A stretch of 7,882 nt of DNA from Syntrophaceae bacterium UBA1062 (GCA_002316295.1 DCDF01000087.1:1-7882), one strand, 5' to 3'. Counted from the stretch's first letter, positions 1-6,547 are shown. A program made the numbers and translations. Notes: generated by a model from the sequence alone, not told the origin.

Positions 1-445
1 GCTCGATATGGCTGTCCACGTTGTCGAAGTAATTATAGTGGGCCTGCTCCTCGTCAAGGATGGTCTCAAAGATCTTCGAGCTCACGCTGTCGCCGTTCAC
101 GGTGCACACCTGGAGAAACCGGTTGTATGCATCGATGGTGTCGTCTTCGAGATGCGCGTCGAAGCTGAACATGGCTTCGACCTTCTGCCCCTTCTGAATC
201 TTTTCGATCGGATCGGCCGTCGGCTCGCCACCCAGCTCCTTGATCCGCTCTGCGAACATCTCGGCATGGCGCATCTCGTCGATGGCGATCAGCTTTATAT
301 TTGCCGCCAGCTCTCCGTAATCCATATCGTCGAGGTTGTAGTGCTGGTTCATGTACTGGTAGATCGCCTGCAGCTCCATCGCCCGTGCCGTGTTCAGGAC
401 TTCTATGACCTTTTTCTTTTTTTCTCCAGCCGAATTCTTTGCCAT
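1..445 (-). CDS. bfr: Bacterioferritin (heme-type ferritin), 3' end cut by window edge
   Basis: Bacterioferritin is a 24-subunit cage that oxidises Fe(II) at a di-iron centre and stores it as mineral in the cytoplasm. The reverse strand gives 148 residues from an ATG before the window ends; family members are about 155-180 aa, so only the end of the last helix and tail are missing. The ferroxidase ligands are all visible: E24, E57 and H60 (in IDEMRHAE), E100, then E133 and H136 (in DEEQAH). M58 aligns with the Met that ligates heme between Bfr subunits, which separates this from non-heme ferritin. The start is supported by AAGGGG at 452-457, six bases upstream. The N-terminus is Lys-rich (KKKK at 9-12). 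It lies 155 bp downstream of the patatin gene. An open frame on the other strand here is only its antisense shadow. Confidence 0.92.
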   Translation of the reverse strand, partial: MAKNSAGEKKKKVIEVLNTARAMELQAIYQYMNQHYNLDDMDYGELAANIKLIAIDEMRHAEMFAERIKELGGEPTADPIEKIQKGQKVEAMFSFDAHLEDDTIDAYNRFLQVCTVNGDSVSSKIFETILDEEQAHYNYFDNVDSHIE

Positions 446-483
446 GGATATCCCCTTTTCATGGTATTTTTCATTCAGTGATT

Positions 484-516
484 AATGTACTGCCCGGCCC
501 GGAATATTCAAGTACA
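484..516 (-). promoter_or_regulatory. Candidate bfr promoter with inverted repeat TGTACT-N19-AGTACA
   Basis: Upstream of bfr, reading the minus strand, TTGAAT (506-511) is followed after 16 bases by TACATT (484-489), a weak sigma70-like pair with four of six matches in each box. A perfect 6-bp inverted repeat, TGTACT (486-491) and AGTACA (511-516), brackets the spacer, and the 8-bp palindrome GAATATTC (502-509) lies inside it. The overlap with the promoter boxes would suit a repressor operator. It does not match a Fur box that I recognise. The boxes and repeat are seen; the function is inferred. Confidence 0.28.
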
Positions 517-600
517 GAGGATGATTTATCTTTTGTACCGGGCTCGGATCCTCGCCGGGAACCGGACCGTACCCCCTGAAGCTGCGCCCTGACTCCGGCG

Positions 601-1674
601 TCAGCGTCCTTCCAGGGGCTGCGCAGCGCTCCTGATCCTTCCGGATTGTACCATGTCGAGGAATTCTTCTCCGAGATGCCTGCAGGCGTCGATGACACGC
701 TTCCAGTATTCGATACGGTCGTGATCCTTGCCGCGGAACCGGACGAAATCGTCTCGGTCGGGAATCTTGCGAAGCGGAAGGCGCCTGACGAAATCCGGAG
801 ACGGACTGACGAGCACCACCTTTTCCATATGTCTCTTGTCGGGCTTTCTCCACGGGAGAGGCTTGTCGAACCAGCCGGGGGTGATGCGGTTGCGGTAGTG
901 GAGGAAGAGCACGAGCCCCGGGTTGCGATAGGCGAGGTCCAGATGGTAGTCGATGAGCCCGCCGTCGCGGTACATCCCGGGCTTCGCCCCGAGAGGGTCT
1001 CTCACCCCTTCCATGACCAGCGGTATGGAGCCCGAGGCGAGAAGAGCGGTCCTCAGGTTTGCCGGGCCCAGAGAAACCCTCTGGAGCGGAAATCCGTCCT
1101 CCCCGAAGAATGACGGGAAATCTCGGGCATCGGAGAACAGGGTGCGGGAGAAGAACATTCGGAGAAATCTTCTGTCCAGCGCATTTGCAGTTGCCGCCAG
1201 AAGCAGGGCCGGGGCCAGGACATATCTGTCTTCACGGGCAAAAGGCCCGCGGCATCGTGCGGAAAGCAGGTTCAGACGGAAAAAGGGATGCTCGAAAACC
1301 GCGTGCGCGCCTGCATCGTCCAAAAAGGCATCCATGATGCCCCGGGTTACCCTGGTTACCTCCGATGCATCGGGAGACGGAGAGTAGCGCTGATGGATAT
1401 AGGCGGTCTCGAAACTGTCGTAGGCCCCTCTTTCTAAGCCCTGCGCCAGGGCGGCGAACCGCCAGCTTCCGATTGACGAGCCTATGAGAAAGACGGGATG
1501 AGAAGAAGCGGTGAACCATGAAGAAAACACGGCCCGGTCCAGGCCTCCCAGCACAAGCCACTTGGGCCCGCCGGCCGCGCCGGCGATCACATCCACGGAG
1601 TCGGGGCCGAAGCCTCCGTCCCGGATGACCTCCAGGGCCGTCGGTCCTGCAAGAACGGCGAGATCGCCCGTCAT
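601..1674 (-). CDS. Patatin-like phospholipase/acyl hydrolase
   Basis: This 357-aa protein carries the patatin signature of Ser-Asp dyad lipid acyl hydrolases, which cleave acyl esters from phospholipids or other lipids. A glycine-rich oxyanion-hole segment (GAAGGPKW, residues 32-39) is followed by the nucleophile elbow GSSIG (65-69, Ser67). The third conserved block is ASGSIP (213-218), and the catalytic Asp is in YRDGG (Asp237). No signal peptide or clear membrane segment is visible, so a cytoplasmic or peripheral protein is likely. The C-terminal third is rich in Arg, Lys and Trp (for example PWRKPDK, 274-280), which could favour contact with membrane surfaces. The Shine-Dalgarno is weak (GAGCAGG just before the ATG). 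A chain of palindromes starts 19 bases upstream of the start codon. The substrate cannot be told from sequence. The family assignment is firm and the exact role is unknown. Confidence 0.88.
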   Translation of the reverse strand: MTGDLAVLAGPTALEVIRDGGFGPDSVDVIAGAAGGPKWLVLGGLDRAVFSSWFTASSHPVFLIGSSIGSWRFAALAQGLERGAYDSFETAYIHQRYSPSPDASEVTRVTRGIMDAFLDDAGAHAVFEHPFFRLNLLSARCRGPFAREDRYVLAPALLLAATANALDRRFLRMFFSRTLFSDARDFPSFFGEDGFPLQRVSLGPANLRTALLASGSIPLVMEGVRDPLGAKPGMYRDGGLIDYHLDLAYRNPGLVLFLHYRNRITPGWFDKPLPWRKPDKRHMEKVVLVSPSPDFVRRLPLRKIPDRDDFVRFRGKDHDRIEYWKRVIDACRHLGEEFLDMVQSGRIRSAAQPLEGR

Positions 1675-1692
1675 AGCCTGCTCGGAAACAGC

Positions 1693-1744
1693 CGGGAAAA
1701 TCCCGTACCGGGACGATTGTCCCTATTTCTCCAGGGACAAATCG
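1693..1744. repeat. REP-like palindrome cluster of alternating GGGA/TCCC blocks
   Basis: Five mutually complementary blocks follow one another: CGGGA (1693-1697), TCCCG (1701-1705), CGGGAC (1709-1714), GTCCCT (1719-1724) and AGGGAC (1733-1738). Neighbouring blocks can pair in turn, giving alternative hairpins. The longest is CGATTGTCCCT (1714-1724) with the arm at 1733-1744, which forms 11 pairs with one bulged A at 1741 and an 8-base loop ATTTCTCC. No T-run follows on either strand, so a simple intrinsic terminator is unlikely. The pattern resembles the short extragenic palindromes (REP elements) that RAYT transposases act on in many bacteria. No transposase is present here, so that identity is inferred. 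Confidence 0.45.
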
Positions 1745-1787
1745 CTGTAAGGCACACCAGCGGTCCGGCGGCTTCACAAGGGAAGTG

Positions 1788-1849
1788 CCCGGCGATTGCC
1801 CGGGACGCCTCTTTGATGGCCGCATGAGTATTATTCCCTGTACACAGGG
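1788..1849. repeat. Two further short inverted repeats in the DUF3795-patatin spacer
   Basis: CCCGG (1788-1792) and CCGGG (1800-1804) form a 5-bp stem with a 7-base loop. CCCTGT (1836-1841) and ACAGGG (1844-1849) form a 14-bp near-palindrome ending six bases beyond the DUF3795 stop codon. The latter is where a terminator for that gene would sit, but the bases after it on the minus strand (AATAATACT) are not a T-tract, so termination would be weak at best. Together with the cluster at 1693-1744 they fill most of the 180-bp gene-free spacer. Confidence 0.3.
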
Positions 1850-1854
1850 TCCGT

Positions 1855-2193
1855 CTATGCCGGTTCTGCACGAAGCAGCTCCAGATTCTTTCCCGCTTCC
1901 GGGCTTATCTTGATGAAGCTTCTCAGCATACCGCACGGGTAGTCCACACACTCGGCACAATTTGCCAGCTCATTTTCCATGCAGCATTTGCGGATTTCAC
2001 ACATGGTTTCGCAGTAGAAGAACAACCGCCCCCCCGCCCTGCAGCCGTCGCAAGAGATTTGCTCCGGCTGAATGTCGGTGTGATAGAGGGCCGACCATTC
2101 CCTGGCTACCTGTTCTCTTCGGGAGCCGTCATCCGCCTTGGTGGCGATGAATGCTTCACAGAGAGAACAATCCAGGCCGCAGCATGCAATCAT
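1855..2193 (-). CDS. Cys-rich DUF3795 protein
   Basis: This 112-aa protein has 13 cysteines. They open with MIACCGLDCSLCEAF (C4, C5, C9, C12), the typical beginning of DUF3795 proteins (CGLxCxxC followed by an A-x-x-AT stretch; here EAFIATKAD). Further pairs are C48/C51, C61/C65, C70/C71, C79/C82 and C87. The spacing suggests binding of one or more zinc ions or Fe-S clusters. The biochemical role of the family is not established. It is a soluble, probably cytoplasmic protein. The ATG is well supported by a strong GGGAGGGAGAG Shine-Dalgarno just upstream. It lies 76 bp downstream of the lipoprotein stop; I see no convincing promoter in that gap, so it may be transcribed together with the lipoprotein. 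Family assignment is good; function is unknown. Confidence 0.82.
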   Translation of the reverse strand: MIACCGLDCSLCEAFIATKADDGSRREQVAREWSALYHTDIQPEQISCDGCRAGGRLFFYCETMCEIRKCCMENELANCAECVDYPCGMLRSFIKISPEAGKNLELLRAEPA

Positions 2194-2269
2194 TTCTCTC
2201 CCTCCCCCATCTTCTTGTGATCATGCGTCAATCTCATATCGACGTTATCGGGCCTTCAGGGCGGAACCG

Positions 2270-3025
2270 TCAGGCCCCTGTACCTCCGTCGCCCTTGCGC
2301 CATGCGTCGGGAGCCCGGAGTTCGTCCCGTCTGTGCTCGACTCCGCCTCCTGCGGCCCGCTCATCCCTGCTTTTCGTGCGGGTGTCGTCCAGACTCTCGA
2401 AGCGGTACCATACGGTATAGGCGGTACTGATCAGAGGCGCAGGAATGATGAACGAGCAGAACAGCCGGTATTCTTTTATCCGGCATATGAGAGAGCCGTC
2501 CTCCCCCCGGGAAAGAAACAGGGTGCCGCTGACGATGTATACGCCCTCTCGGGTGTCAAGCTTCGGCCTGTACGAAAGCAGGATGCCGCCTGGCCTCGAT
2601 GCGTACTCCAGGCCCTCCTCGGGGCATCGGTACAGCTGTTTGCCCGCTGTGTCGTAAACAGAAATCACGATCCGGTCTTCTCCGGACTTCTGGATCTCCA
2701 CTCTGTCGGCGTCGCCGAGATGCCTTTCGGGGAAGAAATCGGAGAACAGGCAGGGTTCCAGAATATAGCTGAGGCTCCTGAACGCCGGAGGCAGCCACTC
2801 GCAGCTGCTGGAGCCCTGATCCCGGTATACGCCGGTGATGCTCTCACCCGCATCTTCACCCGGCTGCCATGTGCCGGGCCAGGTCTGAGGCCTGGAATAA
2901 TGGTTGCCGGCGCACGACGAAAACAGGCCGATCGACAGGACAACCAGTCCACAGAGCAGAAACCTCCGCAGGAGAAGGGTCATCCTCTTGATTCTGCAAC
3001 CTCCTCTCGGGGCAATCCGACTCAT
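2270..3025 (-). CDS. Putative lipoprotein of unknown function
   Basis: The protein begins with a basic n-region, a hydrophobic core (LLCGLVVLSIGLF) and a lipobox-like F-S-S-C, so it should be exported and lipidated on the Cys, then anchored in the inner or outer membrane. The mature part (about 210 residues) contains GVYRDQG and a run of beta-strand-like segments ending near TVWYRFES, then a charged, probably disordered tail. I do not recognise a domain. The start is uncertain. The frame is open from 3064, but that ATG has no Shine-Dalgarno and overlaps a -10-like TAAAAT (3065-3070). The ATG at 3023-3025 has AAGGG four bases upstream and is used here (251 aa, lipobox Cys38). The ATG at 2981-2983 would give the most typical signal peptide (237 aa, Cys24) but its GGAGG is 16 bases away. 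It follows the pyk-like gene closely. Confidence 0.68.
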   Translation of the reverse strand: MSRIAPRGGCRIKRMTLLLRRFLLCGLVVLSIGLFSSCAGNHYSRPQTWPGTWQPGEDAGESITGVYRDQGSSSCEWLPPAFRSLSYILEPCLFSDFFPERHLGDADRVEIQKSGEDRIVISVYDTAGKQLYRCPEEGLEYASRPGGILLSYRPKLDTREGVYIVSGTLFLSRGEDGSLICRIKEYRLFCSFIIPAPLISTAYTVWYRFESLDDTRTKSRDERAAGGGVEHRRDELRAPDAWRKGDGGTGA

Positions 3026-3086
3026 CATGCCCTTGAGCGCTCCCGAAACTTCATTTCGCCGCATATTTTACCATGTCGGACAGGCA

Positions 3087-4091
3087 TTATCCACAAATCT
3101 TTGCAGCAAAGGGATAGGCCAGGAACAGCGCCGCGGCGCGGCAGCTCTCTTCCGGGTATCTCCCGACCGCGGTCTCGTCGGAAAGAACGAACCCGCGGTA
3201 TCCCCTGCTCAGTGCATCGAGGAGGCAGCATACCTCCGACCTGGTGGGCGCACTGTGTGCGGACATGTGCTCGAGAACCTGTCCGGCGAGGAGTACGGGC
3301 GGTTGGATCTCCTTGAGCATATCCGAGAACCGGTGGACCGCGCACGCCATACCCGCATGGCCCATCTCGGCCCCGAGATCGCCCCTGCAGACCCACAGCT
3401 CGTCCGCCGACAGGGAGATTCCGGCCGCGTCATCGATGGCGGTTTCCCGCTCCAGCTTTGCGATGAGATATGCGGAATTGCCTATGATGCTGCGGTATCC
3501 CGCCATTTCCACACCGTCTTTCACATAGGAAACGGCGTAAAGAACGGCATCGAGGTGAGCGGTCAGCCTCAGGATTTCCAGATCTTTTTCCTGCAGGGAC
3601 TCGCTGCGGTACGAAGACAGTGGATACGTGATCCCCTTGCGGGAGGAGATTCTCCCCCCTTTCACGACCCGCGCCCGAACCGACCCTGAGGAGACTGATT
3701 CCACCGCGAGCACTATCCCGGCGTCGTTCAGCGCGATCTCTCCACCGGACAGCGGCGCCGCATCGAAGAAGTCCGGATGCGGAACCGGCAGGATATCCCG
3801 CCCCGCGGCCGCCGCCGCATGCACCAGCTCTATGCTCCCACCCGCATGAAGGTCATGGGGAGGGAAATCGCCCAGCCTCCATTTGCTTCCCTGGAGATCG
3901 AGCACCACCGGCGGCCTGGGGTCCAGAGAATCGAGGAACGGGGCAAGCCTCTCCAGCCACCGGAGAAGCTCCTGAACGCCGATATGGGAAGTGTTCAGTC
4001 GGAATGCTGTCGCACCGGAAGAGATCATCTTCCTCCACATGTCTTCGGTGCAGCTGCTCGGTCCCAGTGTCGCCACGATCTCGTAATTCAC
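3087..4091 (-). CDS. Barrel-only pyruvate kinase-like protein
   Basis: Pyruvate kinase moves phosphate from phosphoenolpyruvate to ADP. At 334 aa this protein covers the catalytic barrel and a short B domain but ends just after the barrel; usual enzymes are about 470 aa with a C-terminal regulatory domain that is absent here. Recognisable blocks are TLGPSS (8-13), FRLNTSH (30-36), GGRISSRKGI (145-154), AKLER (211-215; K212 and E214 fit the catalytic Lys and metal ligand), CRGDLGAE (235-242; D238 fits the second metal ligand), PTRSEV (282-287) and VLSDETAVGRYPEE (302-315). The usual DTKGPE loop reads DLQGSK (65-70), replacing both the Thr and the Lys. Translation starts at GTG (4089-4091) after GGAGG two bases upstream; no ATG fits the conserved N-terminus. 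It has its own promoter. It may be a true minimal pyruvate kinase or a relative with another substrate. Confidence 0.85.
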   Translation of the reverse strand: MNYEIVATLGPSSCTEDMWRKMISSGATAFRLNTSHIGVQELLRWLERLAPFLDSLDPRPPVVLDLQGSKWRLGDFPPHDLHAGGSIELVHAAAAAGRDILPVPHPDFFDAAPLSGGEIALNDAGIVLAVESVSSGSVRARVVKGGRISSRKGITYPLSSYRSESLQEKDLEILRLTAHLDAVLYAVSYVKDGVEMAGYRSIIGNSAYLIAKLERETAIDDAAGISLSADELWVCRGDLGAEMGHAGMACAVHRFSDMLKEIQPPVLLAGQVLEHMSAHSAPTRSEVCCLLDALSRGYRGFVLSDETAVGRYPEESCRAAALFLAYPFAAKICG

Positions 4092-4112
4092 GCCCTCCGC
4101 TCCCCAAGCTGA

Positions 4113-4140
4113 ATGATACCAGGATAATCCGCCCAGTCAA
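4113..4140 (-). promoter_or_regulatory. Sigma70-like promoter for the pyruvate-kinase-like gene
   Basis: On the minus strand TTGACT (4135-4140) and TATCAT (4113-4118) are separated by 16 bases, with five of six consensus matches in each box. They lie inside the 84-bp gap between the dehydrogenase stop and the GTG start at 4091. The expected transcription start is near 4106, leaving a leader of about 15 nt that still includes the GGAGG ribosome site. This suggests the pyk-like gene is not simply the second gene of the dehydrogenase operon. Confidence 0.6.
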
Positions 4141-4175
4141 GGCCGGGGGTCGTCGGTGTCTGTTCCACGCCGTTC

Positions 4176-5882
4176 TCAGGCCTCCGCGGCTTCCTCTCCC
4201 GGCACCGCTGCGCCCGCCTCCTCCGGAGCCCGGGCCTGGGAATACGTGCGGGATCTCACCTCCTCCTTGATGCGCTGGATGTGGCCGCGGCCGAGCCCCT
4301 TGACCTCGCAGCCGAGCTCGAAAAACCGGCGGATCTTCCGGTCATCCAAGATCCCGAAGCAGTCGATGACGGCGACGGGAGCGCCGGTCATCTCCACCAC
4401 GAGATCGGGATCGAGGCCCAGATATTCGGCGTGCCTCACCGCCAGCACTACGGCATCGGCGCCTTTGAGCGTGCCGCCGAGATCTTTGCTCACCCGCAGA
4501 TGTCTCAGCCCTTCCTGGTTCCGGAAGAAGCGTGCCCAGCTGGCGCCCACCGAGGGATAGGTATCCTGGGCCTCGAACTCCCACCAGTGCTCCACATAGG
4601 GATCGTGGACCCGGATATCCCCGCCCATTTCGGCGATCTTCCGGATCATGAGCTCGGAGCCGCTGTAGCGGGTGTCCCCCACGTCTTCCCGGTATGAGGC
4701 GCCGAGCACTGCGACCACGGATGCAGCCACGATCTTGCCCATGTTCCTCAGCGCGTCCCTGATGAGGTGCACAGCATGGAGGGCCCGGGTGTCGTTGACG
4801 TCGATCGCCTCAGGCGTGATCACGAAATTCTCGTCCTCATACCCCATGAGGTGCCGGTATGCCCACACACCCAGGCCTCCGTCTTTGGGCAGGCAGTAGC
4901 CGCCGATGCCCGGGCCGGGGAAAATCATATTGCTGTGGGTGGGCCTCACCCGGATGGCGTTGATCACCTTGATGAGATCGACGCCGTTCTTTTCACAGAA
5001 GTTGCTCCACTCGTCCATAAAGGCCAGGATGGCGGCCCGGAAGCTGTTTTCAACGATTTTGGCGGTCTCGCTTTCGATCGGCCTGTCCAGAACCGTGAGC
5101 GGAAACTTCTCCACGTTGAGCACATCGGAGAGAAACCGCTCCACTCGGGCTTTGCTCTCCGGATTGATGCCGCTGCATACGCGCCAGAAGTCCCTGATGG
5201 ACTTCACGTAATCCTTGCCGGGCATGACCCGTTCATAGCTGTGCGCAAGAAGCGGCTCACTCAAGATGCCGCGCGCGGAGAAGGCCTTCTTCATGGTGGG
5301 GTATGCGATGTATTCGGTGGTTCCGGGCGGCACCGTCGTCTCGATGAGCACCAGGCAGTCGGGCCTGACCTTCTCGCCGATGATCCTCATGGATTCCTCC
5401 AGAGCGGCGATCTCCGCGCGGCCGCTGCGGCAGTTGCCCAGCTCCTGCTTGAGAAAGTCGCACTGGACGTCCACCACCACAACATCGGCAAGACTCAGGG
5501 CATCGTAGGTATATGTCGCCACGAGGTTCTTCCTCTCGAGGACACAGCGCCGGATCAGCGTGTCGACCTCCGGATCCTCGGCCTTCACAGGCGAGACCCC
5601 GCTGTTGAACATGGGGATCTTCCAGAAGCTCCGGGTGCTGGGCCGCTGCATGCCGATGACATACTTCATGGCCTTGCCGGTCTTACTGTCCGTGCTGTCG
5701 GCGACTACGGCGGCCATGACCGCCCCCACAAAGCCCAGGCCCATGACGACGACGATCTCCCGCCCGAGGCCGCGCTGCTCTTCGACCGAATCCCTGAGCC
5801 TCTGGAGTTCCTGCTCGTAATCGGACTCCTGTGGGAGCGGATAGGATGTCCCATCGGGGCTGTACGAATATGCCTGATTCAT
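4176..5882 (-). CDS. Nucleotide-sugar dehydrogenase (UDP-glucose/GDP-mannose dehydrogenase family)
   Basis: Enzymes of this family oxidise the C6 hydroxyl of a nucleotide sugar to an acid in two NAD-dependent steps, feeding capsule, O-antigen or exopolysaccharide synthesis. Visible motifs are the Rossmann loop GLGFVG (48-53), ETTVPPGTT (181-189), the central-helix ESETAKIVENSFRA (270-283), GPGIGGYCLPKD (323-334, with catalytic Cys330) and, in the C-terminal UDP-binding domain, GASYREDVGDTRYS (394-407). At 568 aa it is much longer than the usual 420-440. It has about 40 extra N-terminal residues rich in Tyr, Glu and Gln, an insert after the Rossmann loop, and an Ala/Glu-rich C-terminal tail from about 545. 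The usual acidic residue of the second beta strand (GxD) appears as GMQ (77-79). The start is firm: AGGAGG lies a few bases before the ATG. The exact sugar (glucose, GlcNAc or ManNAc type) is not decided. Confidence 0.9.
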   Translation of the reverse strand: MNQAYSYSPDGTSYPLPQESDYEQELQRLRDSVEEQRGLGREIVVVMGLGFVGAVMAAVVADSTDSKTGKAMKYVIGMQRPSTRSFWKIPMFNSGVSPVKAEDPEVDTLIRRCVLERKNLVATYTYDALSLADVVVVDVQCDFLKQELGNCRSGRAEIAALEESMRIIGEKVRPDCLVLIETTVPPGTTEYIAYPTMKKAFSARGILSEPLLAHSYERVMPGKDYVKSIRDFWRVCSGINPESKARVERFLSDVLNVEKFPLTVLDRPIESETAKIVENSFRAAILAFMDEWSNFCEKNGVDLIKVINAIRVRPTHSNMIFPGPGIGGYCLPKDGGLGVWAYRHLMGYEDENFVITPEAIDVNDTRALHAVHLIRDALRNMGKIVAASVVAVLGASYREDVGDTRYSGSELMIRKIAEMGGDIRVHDPYVEHWWEFEAQDTYPSVGASWARFFRNQEGLRHLRVSKDLGGTLKGADAVVLAVRHAEYLGLDPDLVVEMTGAPVAVIDCFGILDDRKIRRFFELGCEVKGLGRGHIQRIKEEVRSRTYSQARAPEEAGAAVPGEEAAEA

Positions 5883-5945
5883 GGTTCCTCCTCTTTCTGA
5901 AGCATTTTATCACAGGATCTTCGCGGAGAGAGACCAACACGGAGT

Positions 5946-5960
5946 GTCCGCATTCCGGAC
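5946..5960. repeat. Small inverted repeat in the dehydrogenase leader
   Basis: GTCCG (5946-5950) and CGGAC (5956-5960) enclose CATTC, forming a 5-bp GC-rich hairpin within the roughly 130-nt untranslated leader. No T-tract follows, and I see no known riboswitch fold. The rest of the 172-bp gap (5883-6054) holds only the promoter boxes and the ribosome site. Confidence 0.25.
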
Positions 5961-6020
5961 GAGTCATCCGAAGACCGGGCGAGGCTTGCGCTTCGTTTCT
6001 CTCCACACTGCCGTTTTATC

Positions 6021-6051
6021 AGTATAATACACCAACTGCGGGCGGACTCAA
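6021..6051 (-). promoter_or_regulatory. Candidate promoter for the nucleotide-sugar dehydrogenase gene
   Basis: Just after the acetyltransferase stop codon the minus strand shows TTGAGT (6046-6051). A TATTAT box (6024-6029) follows after 16 bases, overlapping TATACT (6021-6026) at 19 bases. The area is clearly more AT-rich than its surroundings. Transcription would start near 6014-6017, leaving a leader of about 130 nt before the ATG at 5882. No competing terminator for the upstream acetyltransferase is visible, so some read-through is possible. Confidence 0.45.
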
Positions 6052-6054
6052 GGA

Positions 6055-6516
6055 TCATGGCAGTACGGGAGAGCCGAGCCGTTTCACGAACCGTATGCCG
6101 GTCTCCTCATAGCCGAGGTGTCTGTAGAACCGGTGAGCTTCCGCATAATGCGAGCCGCTTGCAAGGACGGCGATCACCGAGCCCTGCTGTCTGATCCAGT
6201 CTTCTATCCTTGCCATGAGGGATCCGCCTATGCCTTTGCCCCGCCATCTCTCTTCGACCACCAGGCCGGTCAGCCTGCCGTATCTTCCCGTCACTTCCAG
6301 AGAATACCCGATTTGTGCGCCTACAAGCCCGACGACCTCGCCGGATATTTCGGCAACGAACGTGACGTAATCGGGATGATTGATCAGTGCCTGCAGCCTG
6401 CCCCGCATTTCATCGGGCGATGCGGGATATCCCAACTGCCCCAGAAGGCGGGAGACGGCCGGCGCATCGTCGAGCAGGGCCTCCCGGACAACCGGGCCGC
6501 TCATTCCCGGTTCCAT
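6055..6516 (-). CDS. GNAT-family N-acetyltransferase
   Basis: This 153-aa protein has the length and block order of GNAT enzymes, which move an acetyl group from acetyl-CoA to an amine. The N-terminal strand-helix is VVREALLDDAPAVSRLL (9-25). Motif A is the strand TGLVVEERWRGKGIGG (83-98), in which R92-G-K-G-I-G97 is the pyrophosphate-binding R-x-x-G-x-G loop. The C-terminal motif B is AEAHRFYRHLGYEETG (125-140), with Y131 in the usual place of the general acid. The substrate is not predictable; small-molecule or amino-acid-type acceptors are most common for such single-domain members. The ATG is preceded by a strong GGAGGGG. It begins 31 bp after the small hypothetical gene, consistent with one operon with that gene and ydcF. 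Confidence 0.88.
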   Translation of the reverse strand: MEPGMSGPVVREALLDDAPAVSRLLGQLGYPASPDEMRGRLQALINHPDYVTFVAEISGEVVGLVGAQIGYSLEVTGRYGRLTGLVVEERWRGKGIGGSLMARIEDWIRQQGSVIAVLASGSHYAEAHRFYRHLGYEETGIRFVKRLGSPVLP

Positions 6517-6547
6517 GATTCCCCTCCCCTGTGTATTCTCGCTTTTC

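Noticed and set aside
8..481. Plus-strand open frame of 157 codons at the left edge
   Set aside because: The reverse strand encodes bacterioferritin with all ferroxidase ligands and a good ribosome site.
525..592. GC-rich imperfect inverted repeats between patatin and bfr as a terminator
   Set aside because: Pairing of the GTAC, CCGG and GGATCC parts is interrupted, and the bases that follow on the minus strand are A-rich, not a T-tract.
1836..1849. CCCTGT/ACAGGG as the DUF3795 terminator
   Set aside because: The stem is only 5-6 bp, the loop is very short and no T-run follows.
2138..3316. Plus-strand open frame of 392 codons
   Set aside because: It runs antisense across the DUF3795 start, the lipoprotein and the end of the pyk-like gene, has Arg/Pro/Ser-rich composition and no recognisable domain. 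The minus-strand genes there have clear family motifs, a lipobox and ribosome sites.
4767..5900. Plus-strand open frame of 377 codons
   Set aside because: It is the antisense shadow of the nucleotide-sugar dehydrogenase, whose motifs are unambiguous. It is rich in His, Asp and Ala, as expected from reading a GC-rich gene backwards.
5683..6006. Minus-strand frame of 107 codons covering the dehydrogenase leader and start
   Set aside because: It runs out of frame into the dehydrogenase, has no ribosome site and shows no family motif. A leader peptide cannot be excluded but is not supported.
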